A program made the translations under genes and the position numbers. 64,000 nt of DNA, from assembly GCF_018139145.2 (NCBI RefSeq), contig NC_059471.1, positions 42,715,726 to 42,779,725 on the forward strand, written 5' to 3'. Position 1 is the first letter of the stretch. Every line of letters begins with the position of its first letter. Below the pieces are notes generated by a model that worked only from the letters and a program-made list of their open reading frames with translations, was not told the origin of the DNA and did no database searches. Positions 1 to 13,415 of this stretch are shown one piece after another. The DNA comes from Gymnogyps californianus. Its lineage: Eukaryota; Chordata; Aves; Accipitriformes; Cathartidae.

Positions 1-384
1 CCCAAACCTTTTAAGGTGATCTTGTAAAACTTATTAAAGAAACTAAGCCATCATGGGATAAAACCAAGATCCTGACAGGGAAAAACAGAAAATGGGTGAA
101 TGATGATGAAGTCTGCAACTGATAAAAAATTATTCTGGACAGTAAAACCAAATCCTAACTATTGAGAGTTCTAATAAATTAGTAAAATGACAGATAAAAT
201 TAATACATGTGCAGAAAATGGCCTTAATTACACATAAACAATAAAAGTTTCCAAATTAGGTGTTCTTAGGGAAGAGATCTTGTATTCTTTATAAATAACT
301 CTGTAGTAGCATCATCATAATGTGCAGCCATAGGCAAGAGGTAAATATGTTACAGCTTCGTACTAAAATAAATGAGAAAATAGT
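1..384. other. no recognisable feature
   Basis: AT-rich sequence left of the LTR. It has no coding signal, RNA gene or repeat that I can name. The last five bases (380-384) are the left target duplication of the LTR. Confidence 0.6.
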
Positions 385-656
385 TGTCCTGGTTTCAGGT
401 GGGTTAGAGTTAATTTTCTTCCTAGTAGCTGGTATAGTGCAGTGGTTTGGATTTAGTATGAGAATAATGTTGATAACACACTGATGTTTTTAGCTGTTGC
501 TAAGCAGTGTTTATACTAAGTCAAGGATTTTTCAGCTTCGCATGCCCAGCCAGCAAGAAGGCTGGAGGGGCACAAGAAGCTGGGAGGGGACACAGCCAGG
601 ACAGCTGACCCAAACTGGCCAAAGGGATATTCCATACCATATGACATCATGCCCAG

Positions 657-664
657 TATATAAA
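657..664 (+). promoter_or_regulatory. TATA box of the 385-1048 LTR
   Basis: TATATAAA sits 272 bases into the LTR, at the normal place for the U3 promoter of a retroviral LTR. It would drive transcription on the plus strand, antisense to KLHL1 and away from it at the far left. Activity cannot be judged from sequence. Confidence 0.6.
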
Positions 665-724
665 CTGGGGGGAGTTGGCTGGGAGGGGCAGATCACTGCT
701 CAGGAACTAACTGGGCATCGATCT

Positions 725-868
725 GCGAGTGGTGAGCAATTGCATTGTGCATCACTTGTTTTGTGTATTCTAATTCTTTTATTATTATTATTGTTGGCGA
801 GTGGTGAGCAATTGCATTGTGCATCACTTGTTTTGTGTATTGTAATTCTTTTATTATTATTATTGTCA
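725..868 (+). repeat. 72-bp tandem duplication inside the LTR
   Basis: Two copies of a 72-bp unit beginning GCGAGTGGTGAGCAATTGCA lie head to tail at 725-796 and 797-868. They differ at one internal base (C to G) and at the end. Each ends in a short TTA run, and the second leads into further TTA/ATC-rich sequence to about 905. The duplication is in the R/U5 part of the LTR. Confidence 0.9.
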
Positions 869-1053
869 TTTTTAAATTATTATTATTATCATTATCATTA
901 TTTTTCCTTCCTTTCTGTCCTATTAAACTGTCTTTATCTCAACCCACAAGGGTTTTTTTTTCCGATTCTCTCCCCCATCCCACTGGGTGGGGGGAGTGCG
1001 CAAGCGGCTGCATGGTGCTTAGTTGCTGGCTGGGGTTAAACCACGACAATAGT

Positions 1054-4000
1054 AAAGATTCTGATGCCACTGTGAACCTCCAGGACATACTTAAATTTTG
1101 AATACTGAGTACAGTTCAGGAACTATGATATCTAACATGATATAGTAAAATATCCTTAGAAAAAGTAGTAAAAGGCTGGGAAAGATAGCTGAAGTTACAG
1201 AATAGCTACTGTACAATGCAAAGAAAATATGTTTTTCCTATTTAACTAGGAAAAAGATACTAGGGATGAAAGATAGTGAATTATGTAAAATAATGAGTGC
1301 TATAAAATGAAAAGAGGTTGAGAGCACAAGGAAAGATGATTCATTTTTTCTTTATTACAACATGGGAATTCTTTCTTTATGACAACACATGAATTTGGGT
1401 TGTTCACTGAAGTTATCAGTGGCAGAAGTTAGGCAAGAGTAGGTGAGAATATAACCCTATAAACTTGTTTTTTTGTGAAGCTGCTGCTGGTGGTCACTAG
1501 TCAAAGATAAAATTTGAGGGTCAATGCATCTTTCATCAGAACTAGTGCAGCCATTTCTATGTTCTTACAGGCAGTGTTTATTGTTCTTTTTTGAAACATT
1601 CAAAATCACTGAAGGTCTATGATGGTGTGTTTCCAACTAATTTCCATCATGTGACCTATAGTTTTCTTTCTGAAACAACAGGAAGCCCTCCATTTCATTC
1701 TTCCTTATACACTGGAGCCATTGTAAAGGAAATTTTGTTGTTATTGTATTTTACCAGTAATACAGATGTTGTATCAGCAGCAGATGTCCTCTGATGTTTA
1801 TTGTAAAATGTTTGTTCAACACAGATCTCTGTTATTTGGTAAAGGTCTAGAGAGCTTCCTACCTTCATAATGAGCAATTCTGACATATTTTAGCAATCGC
1901 TATTGTGTTTATGTTATACAACCATGGGATTCCTAAACCCCTTCAAAAGCAGTTTCAGGCAGCCTGACCTTTGACTGCGTTTGTAATTTATCCTGCAAAT
2001 ATATTTTGGTGCAATGGTACCAAGCATCAGATGAAGGCATCTGTCAGGCTCTGGAGCATTCCTTTGCCTGTGGTCAGACAGCATTTCTCTCATGCCTGCC
2101 TGTTTGATGAAGGTCCTTTACTTGCAATATAATAACAAAAAAACCCCCACAAAAAATAAGAAGAAACCCACACCAATTTTCTGTTCGTTAATGCTCTGAA
2201 TTAGAATAATTGGGTATGTTTTAAAACCAACACCAATAACACCTACATGAGTGAGGAACATAGGTAGTTAGGCTATACAGAACACAACACAAAATTAAAA
2301 ATAACCCCTACAGCCATTTAGCCCTTTGACTGACTGAGGGTCACAGGTCAGCATTATAGATGAGAGATTTCATAGCTTTTGATACAAAGAAATTAGTAAC
2401 TTCCATTTCTGTAACTTTTTTTTTCACCTTCTACCCAGGTTTTATAGTTCAAACAATCTTTCTTTGCTTTAGAGATTTACCAGTTTCCTGGTCGTAGTAA
2501 TGTAGGCTAGACAATGCATGAAAATGTACTCAGCACAAAATACATTCTTACCTTCTTCTAGTTTGGGTAAAGTCAAGGAAATTTATTCCCATCACTTCAA
2601 AGCTAGCATCTTTACGTTCAGAAATCTACCCACAGTTTTCTTTCCTTAGGCCTTTAAAATTCTTGGAAATTTCTTTACACTTGTAACAGGACTACTTGTT
2701 GTTAAGCTGCCATTTTTACCCTGTGCTCATCCATTTATGAAATTGTCAGGCTACTTAATACTATACCAACTTTAAACTTCACTTCTACAGTGAAAGATAG
2801 ATTTTTTGGTGTCAGTTGCTAGGAATAGGTTTATATAATATGTATTGGGTATACAAGAACTTCCTCTGATCGAGTGCAGGTCTATGAGATTGTGTTAGAA
2901 TGCCTTAGAGCTTCTACTAATAAATCTCCTGAAAGTTAAATATTTGGGTTTAGGTTCATCAATTTGCTTTAAGTAATTTGTAGAGAAGGTAGAACAAGAA
3001 CATATCTGTCCAGACAGGTGTAAACATAAACTCATGCACCTGCAACTGCCCAGGATCAGGAATCTAAGCTACAAATGCAGTGTACAAAACCAATCGGCAT
3101 GCAAGTGAGAAGTACCTAAATTAGCTGAGAGGAAATCCTGAAAATGGGAAGACCCAGGACTTCATTTCATTGATGGCTATTTTGCCTAATATCTTTTTAA
3201 TATTAAAGGATCATAAAGTACAAAATGTAATCTATAAAACATCTTATGCAGAGCCAAAACCCAGAAATTTTGTACAATGAATGCCCAGATTAATAGATTA
3301 GAAAGTCATATTCCTTCTCACACTTGTGCTCATGTTCTCTTTCTCTGGCCCAATGAACCTTTCATTTGCTGCCTAATGACACGTCTGCAGCAATGTGGAG
3401 ATTGTGTTCTATGAAATCCCCTAATCATAGTTTGGGCACCAACTGCAAGGTTGTTTATCAATTTTTCCTGATTTCGCTTTGCAGTCAGTGGCCATAGTCT
3501 GTCTCATTCTTAATTTCACTGCGATCAACAATGACCCCTTGTACAGTAGATTCTGAATCCTCCTGTCCATCCCCTTGCAACTGATTCAGCATGAAATAAT
3601 ACTTTATTGAACATGGATGATCAGAGGGAAATGCACAGATACAGTAATAACTGTTTGTTCTTTACACATATAAAATCTTTCTGACAGGAAAATCATGTAA
3701 TATGTTGTTCAGTATGGGTCCTTGACATCTGGACAGTACAAGGAAAAAAAAAACCTTTATGATGGTATAATTAACGATTATTTTCATTTTTTGGATGTCA
3801 AGACTGCTGATAATTCATCTTTATAAAAATAAATATCATTTTCCAATGCTTATAATAGGACAAAAGAAAAGGCTTTTAAAGCTTAGATAGCTGTAATATA
3901 TCCATTTCCAATACAACATAAGCAGGACTTCTTGATGCAATATATGTACACAAACAAGAGGAAATTGAAGGAAAAGTACTGAGAGGAAGAAGAAAACTAT

Positions 4001-7000
4001 GAGCTCCAGCTAAATGTGGCATGAAGGAGACATTGCAATGCACCATGAAAAGAAGCAGTAAGAAAATTCAGGTTCCTGGAGGCTAGGTAGAATGCAACAG
4101 TAAGAAGAAAATTGGAAAAAGGAGGGAAATAGAAACCAGTATAACTTATTAGAAGGAAGAAAATTATCGTATGAGTGGGTCAGAAAACTGGAAGTGAGAG
4201 TAGGAAGAAACAGCATAAAGAAAAGGAGGAAAAGATGCATAGAAGAGTAAGTAGTAAGAGAGCATAAACGTAGTTTCTTTCCAGGTCTTACATTTCCATG
4301 CAAGGATTCAAAACTGAATCTTGAATGACAAAGTATTAAATAATTTAATATCTCTGTTTAATAAATAAAACCTCTCCTATAACAGCATGATTTTTGATTC
4401 TAAGACCCTTGATATATGATCTTATTTATGATCTGCGATGCTGTGATCAGGGCTCAAAACCCGTCATATTACTTTTGGAAAGATATGTTAGCATGCCAGA
4501 CAGGTTTGACCATGGAGTTTATTGGCAGATCCAAAATTACATGAATTAACACGATGTAGAATGTAGCTTACAGCCACTTTTGACAGCCGCCTTTTCATTA
4601 ATTTGAATTATAAACAATTGTCCGTTGTTTGACTGTATATTACTCAAGAGAAACGTTGAGCTCATGAGAAAAGTGATTTCTATGGCAAATGTTCATTGTA
4701 TCAAAAGTTAAACTCAGCTGAACACAGAGAGAATTTCTTGCTTAAATATTTTCTAACATCTCTTATAAAAAAGAATTTTGACACTTCAGCCCTGATCCAA
4801 AATAGATTAAGAAAAATGTTAAAAAAGATGTTCTCAGCAAAGTTTCTGCATTTAAAATGTCCACCTTAGAAAGTCTGATATCAGTTATTCAAAATGCATG
4901 CTTATTGATGCAGTCATGTCTAAAGTATTTGTCTCTCCAAGGAGTTTGAAATCACTTAATGCAAATTCTAGTATCTGCATTCTTCATGCTTCAGGAGTGT
5001 CCATTCAAATTTGACTTTGGCAGAACTTTTAACCTATCTGTCATGCATCCATCTCATATCTTCATCAACATATTTTAGTGTATCTTCTCATAAATCCTGT
5101 GTATATTAAGTATATATTATGATCCGTGTTTCACGGGGTGGGGAGAGGGGATTTTAAGAACAGGGAATACATGATTCTCCCAGGTTATACATGAAAACTG
5201 GGGAAAAAAAAAGGATTGAATCTTGGTCAATCATCTGAACTGTCCACCCATCTGAACTGTCCACCCATACAGCAGAGAGTGCAGCTGAATCTCACTGCAG
5301 GATGAAGTCAGAATAAATCTGGAATGTACAGGTGGACTCAAGAAATGTGAAGTACTCCTAGATCCTATATCACGGATTTGTTTTATATTGCAGGTTAACA
5401 TTTTAGACATTAAACCATTCCAATTATGTGTGATTCAAGCCAGCTGTTTTGCCTGAACAGGTCTATTTTTTGCCACTGAAAATTTATTTTCTTATTGATC
5501 ATCATATTAAACAGCATCCAGACTCACTTGCAGTTCATATCTCTTACTGTAATTAAACCCTGAACTACATGGCTGTGCATGTAGACTTTTTTTTTTTTCT
5601 TTTTGAGAGGGAGTTCTTTCATTATGTTTCCAATAAAAGGAGATAAAAAAAAGTTGAAAGTCTGAATTGTTGATGATGTTATGTGTCATTCCATTATAGT
5701 CTTGATAGTATGACTTAAGAAAAGGATAAATGACTCATATTATTTATAACTTAAATATTAATGTTTACCAGAGTCTTAACATTCTTGCCCTTTGAATTTA
5801 CATAAAGGAAACTGGGTATGGGCAAGTTTAAAACACGCAGGCTAAAACCCTAATTGTGTTACCATATCCACTTAAAAGAATCACCTCTGCAACACATAAA
5901 AACAGGCATATTTATTTTTGCACAGTGACATTTTCAGGATTCAAATTCCTTAAAAACAAGTTGTGTCAAACAAAGCCAGGTTACGAGTTTAACATTGTGC
6001 TCTATGTCTTCACTTGCATTCTATACACACATGTCTAAGATATAAAGGAATCATGGTAAAAGCATAACATTCAGTAAACTGCTCTGCAAATATTGCAAAA
6101 CTTAGGACAGCTTAATTGAATGTATTTACAACCATATTTGTACATTTTCATAATGTATTTATTCTCTTACATTCCAAACCATTGTACACTTATTTTGCTC
6201 TGTAGTTCCTTACCATACTAAATATACCTGAACATCCCAAGATACTTCTTAAATACTAGTTTTGTTTTCAACTAAAATTTCAAAACTTCTGACTGGACCA
6301 GTTTGGCGCAAAAGTCATATAATACATCTGCAAACAGTTGCACTCTAATATGACAGCACTGGCAAGTTCATATTTATGACATACTGCTAACCACATCATT
6401 CCTACTTCAACTATGTCGCGCTTGCAGGGAAGACTCAGCCCTCAGTTTCCAGTCTCTGACACAGAGGCAAGCAGCCATAATCTGATACAAACTCTTTTGA
6501 TATGCAAGGTGGAGGCAGAAGTTTTTTATTTAAAGAATAAGTAATCCATTAGCATAAATCTGCTGACACTGTATGTCGATTTGACCATTCTAGAAAAATT
6601 ACTACTCTTTTTTCTTTTTTTCAGTTAATGAAATCCTCCATTCTGTGCATAACAGTTACTTCTGTGCCATTTTAGTTATGACTCTTCCTCTGTCTAATTC
6701 TAATTTTACAATTAATTATAATTTATGACAATATAAATTAGTGAACATAGACTGAAATTTAAAAGGACATAGATCTTATCTGCTTATTGTTTGGAGGGTT
6801 TTTTTGGTTGGGTTTTTTTATGGTTGCTTTTTTAGGAGGGAAGAAGGGAAAGACAGCAGTCAAGCAGATAAAGTTCATTGAAGACCTTGGTTTCATTTTC
6901 TTTAAGATTTTTTTTTTTTTTATGACTCTAAGTCAGCTCCCTAATGTCAACTAAACATAACCAAAGATATCTTTGTTTCCTGCCGTAGAACATACGTTTT

Positions 7001-8149
7001 TAAAAGATTATGCGTTGTGTAATCTCATTCCAGCAGAATCCTGCCATGTATTTTTCTGCAAGGTTCCCCACACATAAACATGTGCTACGTAAATGTCTGA
7101 AATAAAATATAGCCACAGTTTCGAAAAATGGAATAAAAAATAAGCATCTGAATTTAAAGAGCAAAGAAAATGGTCTGTGATTTTAAGAAGTGCTAAACAT
7201 TCACAATTTACAATGAAATGAACAATGAATCCATTGGTTGTTCAGAACTGCACAAAGAAAGATCGTGAACTCGCATAAAAACAACAAAGCAATTTATCTA
7301 CAACAGCTTCACAATGGATCCATTATTTCAAAAGTTGCCTTTAATCACAAAAAATATATTTCTTAAATTATGTCTATATACATAGAGCTGGTAAAGAATG
7401 TGTAGTATGGTGTAAACTATTTGCGAAGTAAATGATAACACGGATAAATCTTTCAGAAAGTCAAGCAGCTTTCAGTTTCAGACAGATCATACTATTTGGT
7501 ATTTTTCTACACTTCATTGTTGGGACTTCTACTAATTTAGGTGCCTAAATCTGTGTTAGTCACATTGGCATATTTATAAATCAAAGAGGAAAACCATGCA
7601 TCTCAAGCGAGTGATTTATTTGTATGCCTGTATTCAGATGAGGTGAACCATCCAGCGGGAGGTGTCTGGTTTTCTCCAGTTTTTCTCTTCCTACACAAGG
7701 GCCTGGAATAACTAATACCCATTGATTACAGCAATCTAATGAATCTAATGTTTTTAAATAATCTTATTTTATGTTCTGAAGGCTTCTAAAGTTTAATTAT
7801 ATGGACATGTTTTGCAGCTTACTGTATTAAATTGCTCCCTTATCTCTGAAATTTAGCTGGATATCTAAACCTTAGGTAACCAGGAGCTGCAGGTACAATT
7901 TTCTGAATACTTTTTCTCCTTCTAGGTTAGTGAAGAGATCTCTTTTACTACTTTTGCATGCCATTTGGCAGCTCAAAATTGTCCACTCTCTGAAGATCAT
8001 AACAGTGCTTGATTTCAGAGCAGGGAAATAGTTTTTGTTCAGTACATAGTTGAGTCTTGCAGTTATGTTCTAAATGAAATTCCTGTCATAGTTATTTGAA
8101 GTAAATGTTTGTGTAGCCAGTTCCTTCTAGGCATTTATCAGGTTTTAGA
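1054..8149. other. intergenic or 3'-flanking DNA, no gene seen
   Basis: AT-rich unique-looking DNA downstream of KLHL1. Open frames here (for example 1591-1794 plus, 4010-4303 minus and 5507-5689 minus) are short, low-complexity and without domain character. A purine-rich plus-strand stretch runs from about 3955 to 4265, and a 17-bp tandem duplication lies at 5232-5265. Nothing else is supported. Confidence 0.6.
5232..5265. repeat. 17-bp unit, two perfect tandem copies
   Basis: The unit CATCTGAACTGTCCACC occurs at 5232-5248 and again at 5249-5265 with no mismatch. This is a recent local duplication in otherwise unique DNA. Confidence 0.95.
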
Positions 8150-8309
8150 GATTCATCTCGCCCAACTTAAGTATTTATCTTAAGAAATGTAGGTGTCCAC
8201 AGTGTGAATGCCTGCATCTGAACTAGTCATTTTAGGCACCTTTTGCAGTCAATGGAGAGAAACACGCTTTTAAAGTGTGATTTATTTCACCTTTAGAATG
8301 AGATGAATC
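8150..8309. repeat. MITE-like hairpin remnant with 10-bp inverted ends
   Basis: GATTCATCTC at 8150-8159 is the exact reverse complement of GAGATGAATC at 8300-8309, enclosing 140 bases. Inside are words such as TAGGTGTCCACAGTG and TTTAGGCACCTTTTGCAG that look like old interspersed-repeat sequence of amniotes. The structure suggests a short non-autonomous DNA transposon, but no family is assigned and no clear target duplication is seen. Confidence 0.45.
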
Positions 8310-11300
8310 ATGTCCTAGCAATACTGATTTTGCTACTCTAGCTATAAGAAAAAGCTTAGGATGTATAATTCTGATGTGGACATTTACACAGTAGATATAA
8401 CACTCTATACTAATGAAATAAAGAACTGGATAATTATTCATTCAGGCTGCTATTGCAAGTATTCTTTCTCTTTTTCCTTTCATATGGGACAAACGACCAT
8501 TTTCAATTCATTGATATCCTGGAAAATATACGGATGTAGAAACAAGAAAAAAAAACCCTAAACTCCAATACGCTCCATTTCCACACGAGGCCTACATGTG
8601 AGATTTTCCACTATGTGACTGAAATACGCCGTCCAAATCTTTACAGAATTGCACTCAGAAACATTTTACCATTAAACAGAAAAACAAAACCAAGAACTCT
8701 ACATTAGGCAATAGCAGCTACCATAGGTGATTTTTTTAATAACTCTGCTGAGTAAGGGTGATTTACTCATGACTTGCTTACAGAACAAATTTCTGACTGA
8801 AGTGATGCACAAAAGCTAATTTTCATGATAAAGAGGATCTTTCCGAGTTAGCATTTCCCATACTTAACGATATCATGCCAGTATTAATAAGTATTAATTG
8901 ACTGTGCTCTCACACCTTTGTTCACTGTATGTGTCATTCATTGGACAATCAAGGTTAATATTTTCAAGCTTAAGCAACTGAAGCAAAACATTTTTAAATT
9001 CAGCTTTTCTTATCACCCAGGTGGGTTGCAAGATGCCACCTTCAAATATCTAATGGCACTGGGTGCATACGTATAAATATAAGGGATCATGGATTCTATT
9101 TGCCTACACATAAGCACCTAATATCATCTGGGGTACTTTAGAGCTTCCCATTTGAACTTCTGTTGCCACTCCAAAACTTCATCTGTGTCATACCTGCCAG
9201 CCTGGTGTGGATATCTTAGATAATTTTGGGCACCTCAGATGGTATTAGACACTTATGTGGGGGTAACTAAACTGAATGCTCATCTACTTCAAATATTTCA
9301 CCTTTGGAACAATATTTCTTCCTAGAGGCCGTCAAAGGCAGCCCTCTCTGGTGACTTTTGTTGGGGACATCCTCTACATCAGAAATAGTTCACTAAGGAT
9401 ACCAGACTTTACACACAACCTAGCCATCTACGTGAAGAAGACTGAATATGAACCTGGTTCACAGACCTAATTCTGAAGAGTACTAGATTTCTGCAAGAGC
9501 AGATTTTTTTTTTTTTTTTAATTTTTATTTATTTTTTAAGCATGATGTCATCATGGAAAATCTGGGAAAATATGAGGTGACAGAAGTGTAAGTTGATTAT
9601 ACCTCAGCTTTGACTGCTTTTTAAACCCTTAGAGGGTGACGAATTTGGCAGCTCCATAGATCCCCAAGGGGAAGCTGTGGATAGCCAGTGATTACAGGCT
9701 GTATTGTTCCCTGCCACTACATTTCTTACCTTTGTTAGTAACTTTCTTTATGGTTTAATTTTCAACAGTTGCAGTCCTGCACGTGGAAATCAAAGTTTTG
9801 CTGATTTAAGGATTTTGAGCAGTCTCTCTGCCCCTAGGTGTACCTAATCCTCATGTACTATGAAGCAGAACTATAATGAGGGAATTTGCAATGAGATGTA
9901 AGGTTATGCCAATTTGAGCAGCTTTACACTGGATTTAGAATAAGGCTGAAGAATAATTATTCTGCTGAATATTTTATACCTTCTCATTTAAGTTAGAACA
10001 GATATATTGCATGGATAATCTATTTTTAAACAGAAATGTTTCTGAAGTTACTTTTACATATTGAGATTCTCTTCTGAGTTGGCAGTGAGCCTGTATTACC
10101 TAGTATATGTACATCTGCTTGGTACAGTAGATGCAAAAATGTCCAAGAATTTGATATTCTCAGAATTTAAAGTATGTAACTAGTTACTGACTTCTAAGAT
10201 ATATTTGAACTACTTTTTTCAATATTGAGGTTTTAAGTATTACTTTGGGATGAATAACAATTTTTCTTCTTTTACGGTGAATGTACAAAGTCAAGTTCCT
10301 GTTTTACAAGAAGGAATATAAGAAATGACTGCTTTCAAATAGTATTTCAATTTACGAGCCAGTAGATTGGTTGCAAAGTTATTTCCCTAAAATCAAATTG
10401 CTTCTGTTGGGAATAAAATATAGTACTCTTGGGAAATTTCTTCTTGCAAGTAACAAAAATCTGTTTCCCTAATACTCTTCTTATATTCTGAGATACTGTT
10501 ATTCTACTGTATTATCCTTCACACAATATTTTCTATTCTGATATTTTGATAAATATTATACCGATTACACTGGATGCTGTATGTGGTAGGAAAGCTAACT
10601 TTGAATCAAACTTCTACCAAGGTTGGAAACATGTTCTGTGAGCAGCCTGGGATCCTGATTTCTGATTTGTGCATACCACACAGAAGCTTCAAATGTAAAT
10701 TTTAAATATTGCATTTGATATTTTATTCACTCAACTGGAGATGTTCTTTGGATTAGAAAAAATCTGGAGACAATGAGACACATTCACAAACATGAACATC
10801 TACGAGACATCTGGATGCCAGCACTGGGATCATGATAAATTGTACATGACTAGACATACAGTTTTTTAAAGCTGGAGTAATCTGTGAATAGTGGGAAGCT
10901 CTCTATTAAAAATGTTTACATTTTTAGAAAGTTTACATTTCTTTTTTCAATGTGTAGATCTTTAAAAGACTGAAGGCATATCAAAGAATTTTTACTTTGG
11001 AAAAGAAAAATAAACCTTTCTTTTTTATGTCATGCACATCCACTTTGCATATAGAGTGGTAAGGAATTGGTTACCAGTATGTCGTAATATTATATTTGCT
11101 ACTTTCATCAGAAACAATTCTGTGGGGAAATGTGCCTAATGGTAGAAAGCCTCTGCAATATAAACAGAAACCAGGGGTGGGGAGGGGAGAAAAGTGAGAA
11201 AGCAGTATTGTACAAAGAGCCAATGTGCAGTTGGATTGTGAGCATATAAAACTAAACACAGGTGTATCTATGGGAGAAGCTAATGGCAAAAAAGTGCACC

Positions 11301-12913
11301 ATGTCCTGTTACAGGCTGTGAATTTGATATAGGTGGTTTTATACTTGGTTTTGTATCATCAAATTCCATTCATAGATATAGTCAAATGTCTAAGTTTCCC
11401 ACAATATTACAGAATTATTCATGTAATTTATTACTGCTATTTGGTAACAGTTACAAGAGCTTTTTTTAAGCCTTTGCAGAAATGCCTTCTCTATTTATTC
11501 CTCATGAAATAACTAATGCAAAGTCATAGATAACAGGATACATTTTGTTATGCCCAGTCCATTGTGAGCACAGTAATAAGCAAAGACTTCTAGAGTGTGA
11601 ATTCTGTTGCGGAAAACCTGTATTTCATTCATAATCACAGTGTTTCTGGTGTTTGCTCAAGGACATCAAGGTCTGAGCCATTAAAACTTGCATAACTTCA
11701 AACTCATTTGTGAGTTATTTTTATTGAAGTAACTGAAAATGTTTAAGTCTGAGAAATATATTCAAGGGAATTTATTCAGGCCTTCTAAACATATAAAATA
11801 ATCTGAATAATATATAGAGCTTTCTAGATACATTTTAACATGAGTACTTTTTAAGTAGTGGTCAATTGATGGCAGTTTTCTGTAGAAGAGAATGATACTT
11901 AAGGAAATCTTCCTTTGTCTATGCCAAAATGGTTCCCTTAAGTAAATTAATGTTAGCTTAACAGAGTAACATTATGAAACAGGCAACTCCCTGAAAGCAT
12001 CCTTAAATTGCCTTAATAATTTGACCAGTTTCATATGATTAAAAGTCTGTTTATATATGCAGAAGGATTTTTTAAAATTAACTTTTGCTTTTAAACAATA
12101 TTAGTATTTTGATTGCAAGAACACATATACAAAGCCAAAGTAACAATATTCTTACCTTCAGATCTTTTTATTGCCTTATTTATGGCTGTGATTTCAATGC
12201 AAAAATTTTCAACAGAATTGGACCACAAAATGTCAATAATAAAGAGCTCTACTAATTAATGACTATTAAATGACATTTTTCTATGTATATCTTTCCTAAT
12301 ACTGATTATATTTCTAGCATCCCTCACTGTCAATAATAAAAACTGTAAATGTAAAAAATAACTTAGAGGAAAGGTCCAAACCAGCAAGGTAATCAACAGT
12401 TCCCTAAACAATAGAGGATCACAAGATTAGTCTTTCTTTTGCAAAATGGATTTTTTAACACTACTATATTGGTAGAAACAAATTAAAAATGGCACCATCA
12501 GAGTCATAGGAAAAGATTTACCTATTTTGCTTGATCAGTTTTTCTATTGAGTTTAACTTGAATTATTCCATATTTATAAAGCCTCTAACGTTGTCTAAAA
12601 AATTATATTCTTGGAGTTTAACTATCTAGCATTTTAAGGGGAATTAAATCAGAAAGATTAATTCATTTGAAAAACAGAGACATGTTATGGTATTTTTCTT
12701 GATTTTGTTTACTTAATCAATCAAAACCCTGCAAAAATGTAATTTCTTCTATGATTTCTTTAATAATTGTATTAATAAACATTAACAGCACTGCCACAAC
12801 TATAACACAGATGAGTTTATTCCCTCTTCTGGGGAACCCACTTATTTTGTCTTTTAGGTATTGCTTCTATGAGCACTTCAAAGTTAACTATTGTCTTTTG
12901 TGCTTTTTCCTTC

Positions 12914-12935
12914 TTTTTTTTTTTTTTTTTTTTTT
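12914..12935. repeat. poly-T run (22 T)
   Basis: An uninterrupted T-run. It could be an old retroposon tail on the minus strand, but no retroposon body is recognisable beside it, so it is called a simple repeat. Confidence 0.9.
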
Positions 12936-13365
12936 GAGCAGCAAATGTTTTATCCTCACTAGAGAAATAATCAATGAAAGGAAAAAGAGAGAAGAAAATT
13001 CTGCATCACAATTGGCTGTTGCTGATCGATAATGTCCCAATGGATTTGAAAAGAGCTGGGTAGGGAAGCTGAAGAAAGAGCGTAGACTTGATTTGTTTGT
13101 GTCCATCCAAGCTTTTGAATATAAATCCTCAGGCACAAGAATGACCACTTTCTGCCAGTAATGTTTTCTCTATCTTCATATAAAAATCTGCATAGACTCA
13201 TCCTTTTAAAAATAGCTTTTCTAGCACTCATATCCTTGACCTTCCTCCTATCTCAAAACCAGTGGCAGCAAGAAGGAAATTAATAAAATCTCTAATAAAC
13301 AATAAAAACAAAAGAAAAGGACTTTTTTACACATAGAACAGAGAAATGCAAGGCTTCTCAGTAGT

Positions 13366-13415
13366 CCCAGAGGACCTTAATTTTAATTACCCCAGAGGAC
13401 CTTAATTTTAATTAC
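13366..13415. repeat. 25-bp unit, two perfect tandem copies
   Basis: A 25-bp unit starting CCCAGAGGACCTTAATTTTA is repeated exactly at 13366-13390 and 13391-13415. It is a short recent tandem duplication. Confidence 0.95.

Larger units (their letters stand above)
385..1048 (+). mobile_element. solo LTR of an endogenous retrovirus (ERVL-type, TguLTR5-like)
   Basis: This 664-bp LTR begins TGTCCTGGTTTC and ends GGTTAAACCACGACA, so it has TG...CA termini. It is flanked by identical 5-bp direct repeats ATAGT at 380-384 and 1049-1053. It contains a TATA box (TATATAAA, 657-664), and an ATTAAA polyadenylation signal at 922-927 followed by GT/T-rich sequence. No internal viral sequence adjoins it, so it is a solo LTR left by recombination between two LTRs. 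A 5-bp duplication suits the ERVL class. The family name is from memory and needs a repeat-library match. Two open frames crossing it (497-1039 and 817-1101) are not genes. Confidence 0.9.

Noticed and set aside
497..1101. 180-codon and 94-codon plus-strand frames
   Set aside because: They cross the solo LTR and its 72-bp duplication, and the Leu/Tyr-rich part is just the TTA repeat.
12751..13231. Overlapping frames of about 90 codons on both strands
   Set aside because: They run through the T-run at 12914-12935 and show only Phe or Lys runs plus AT-rich chance sequence.
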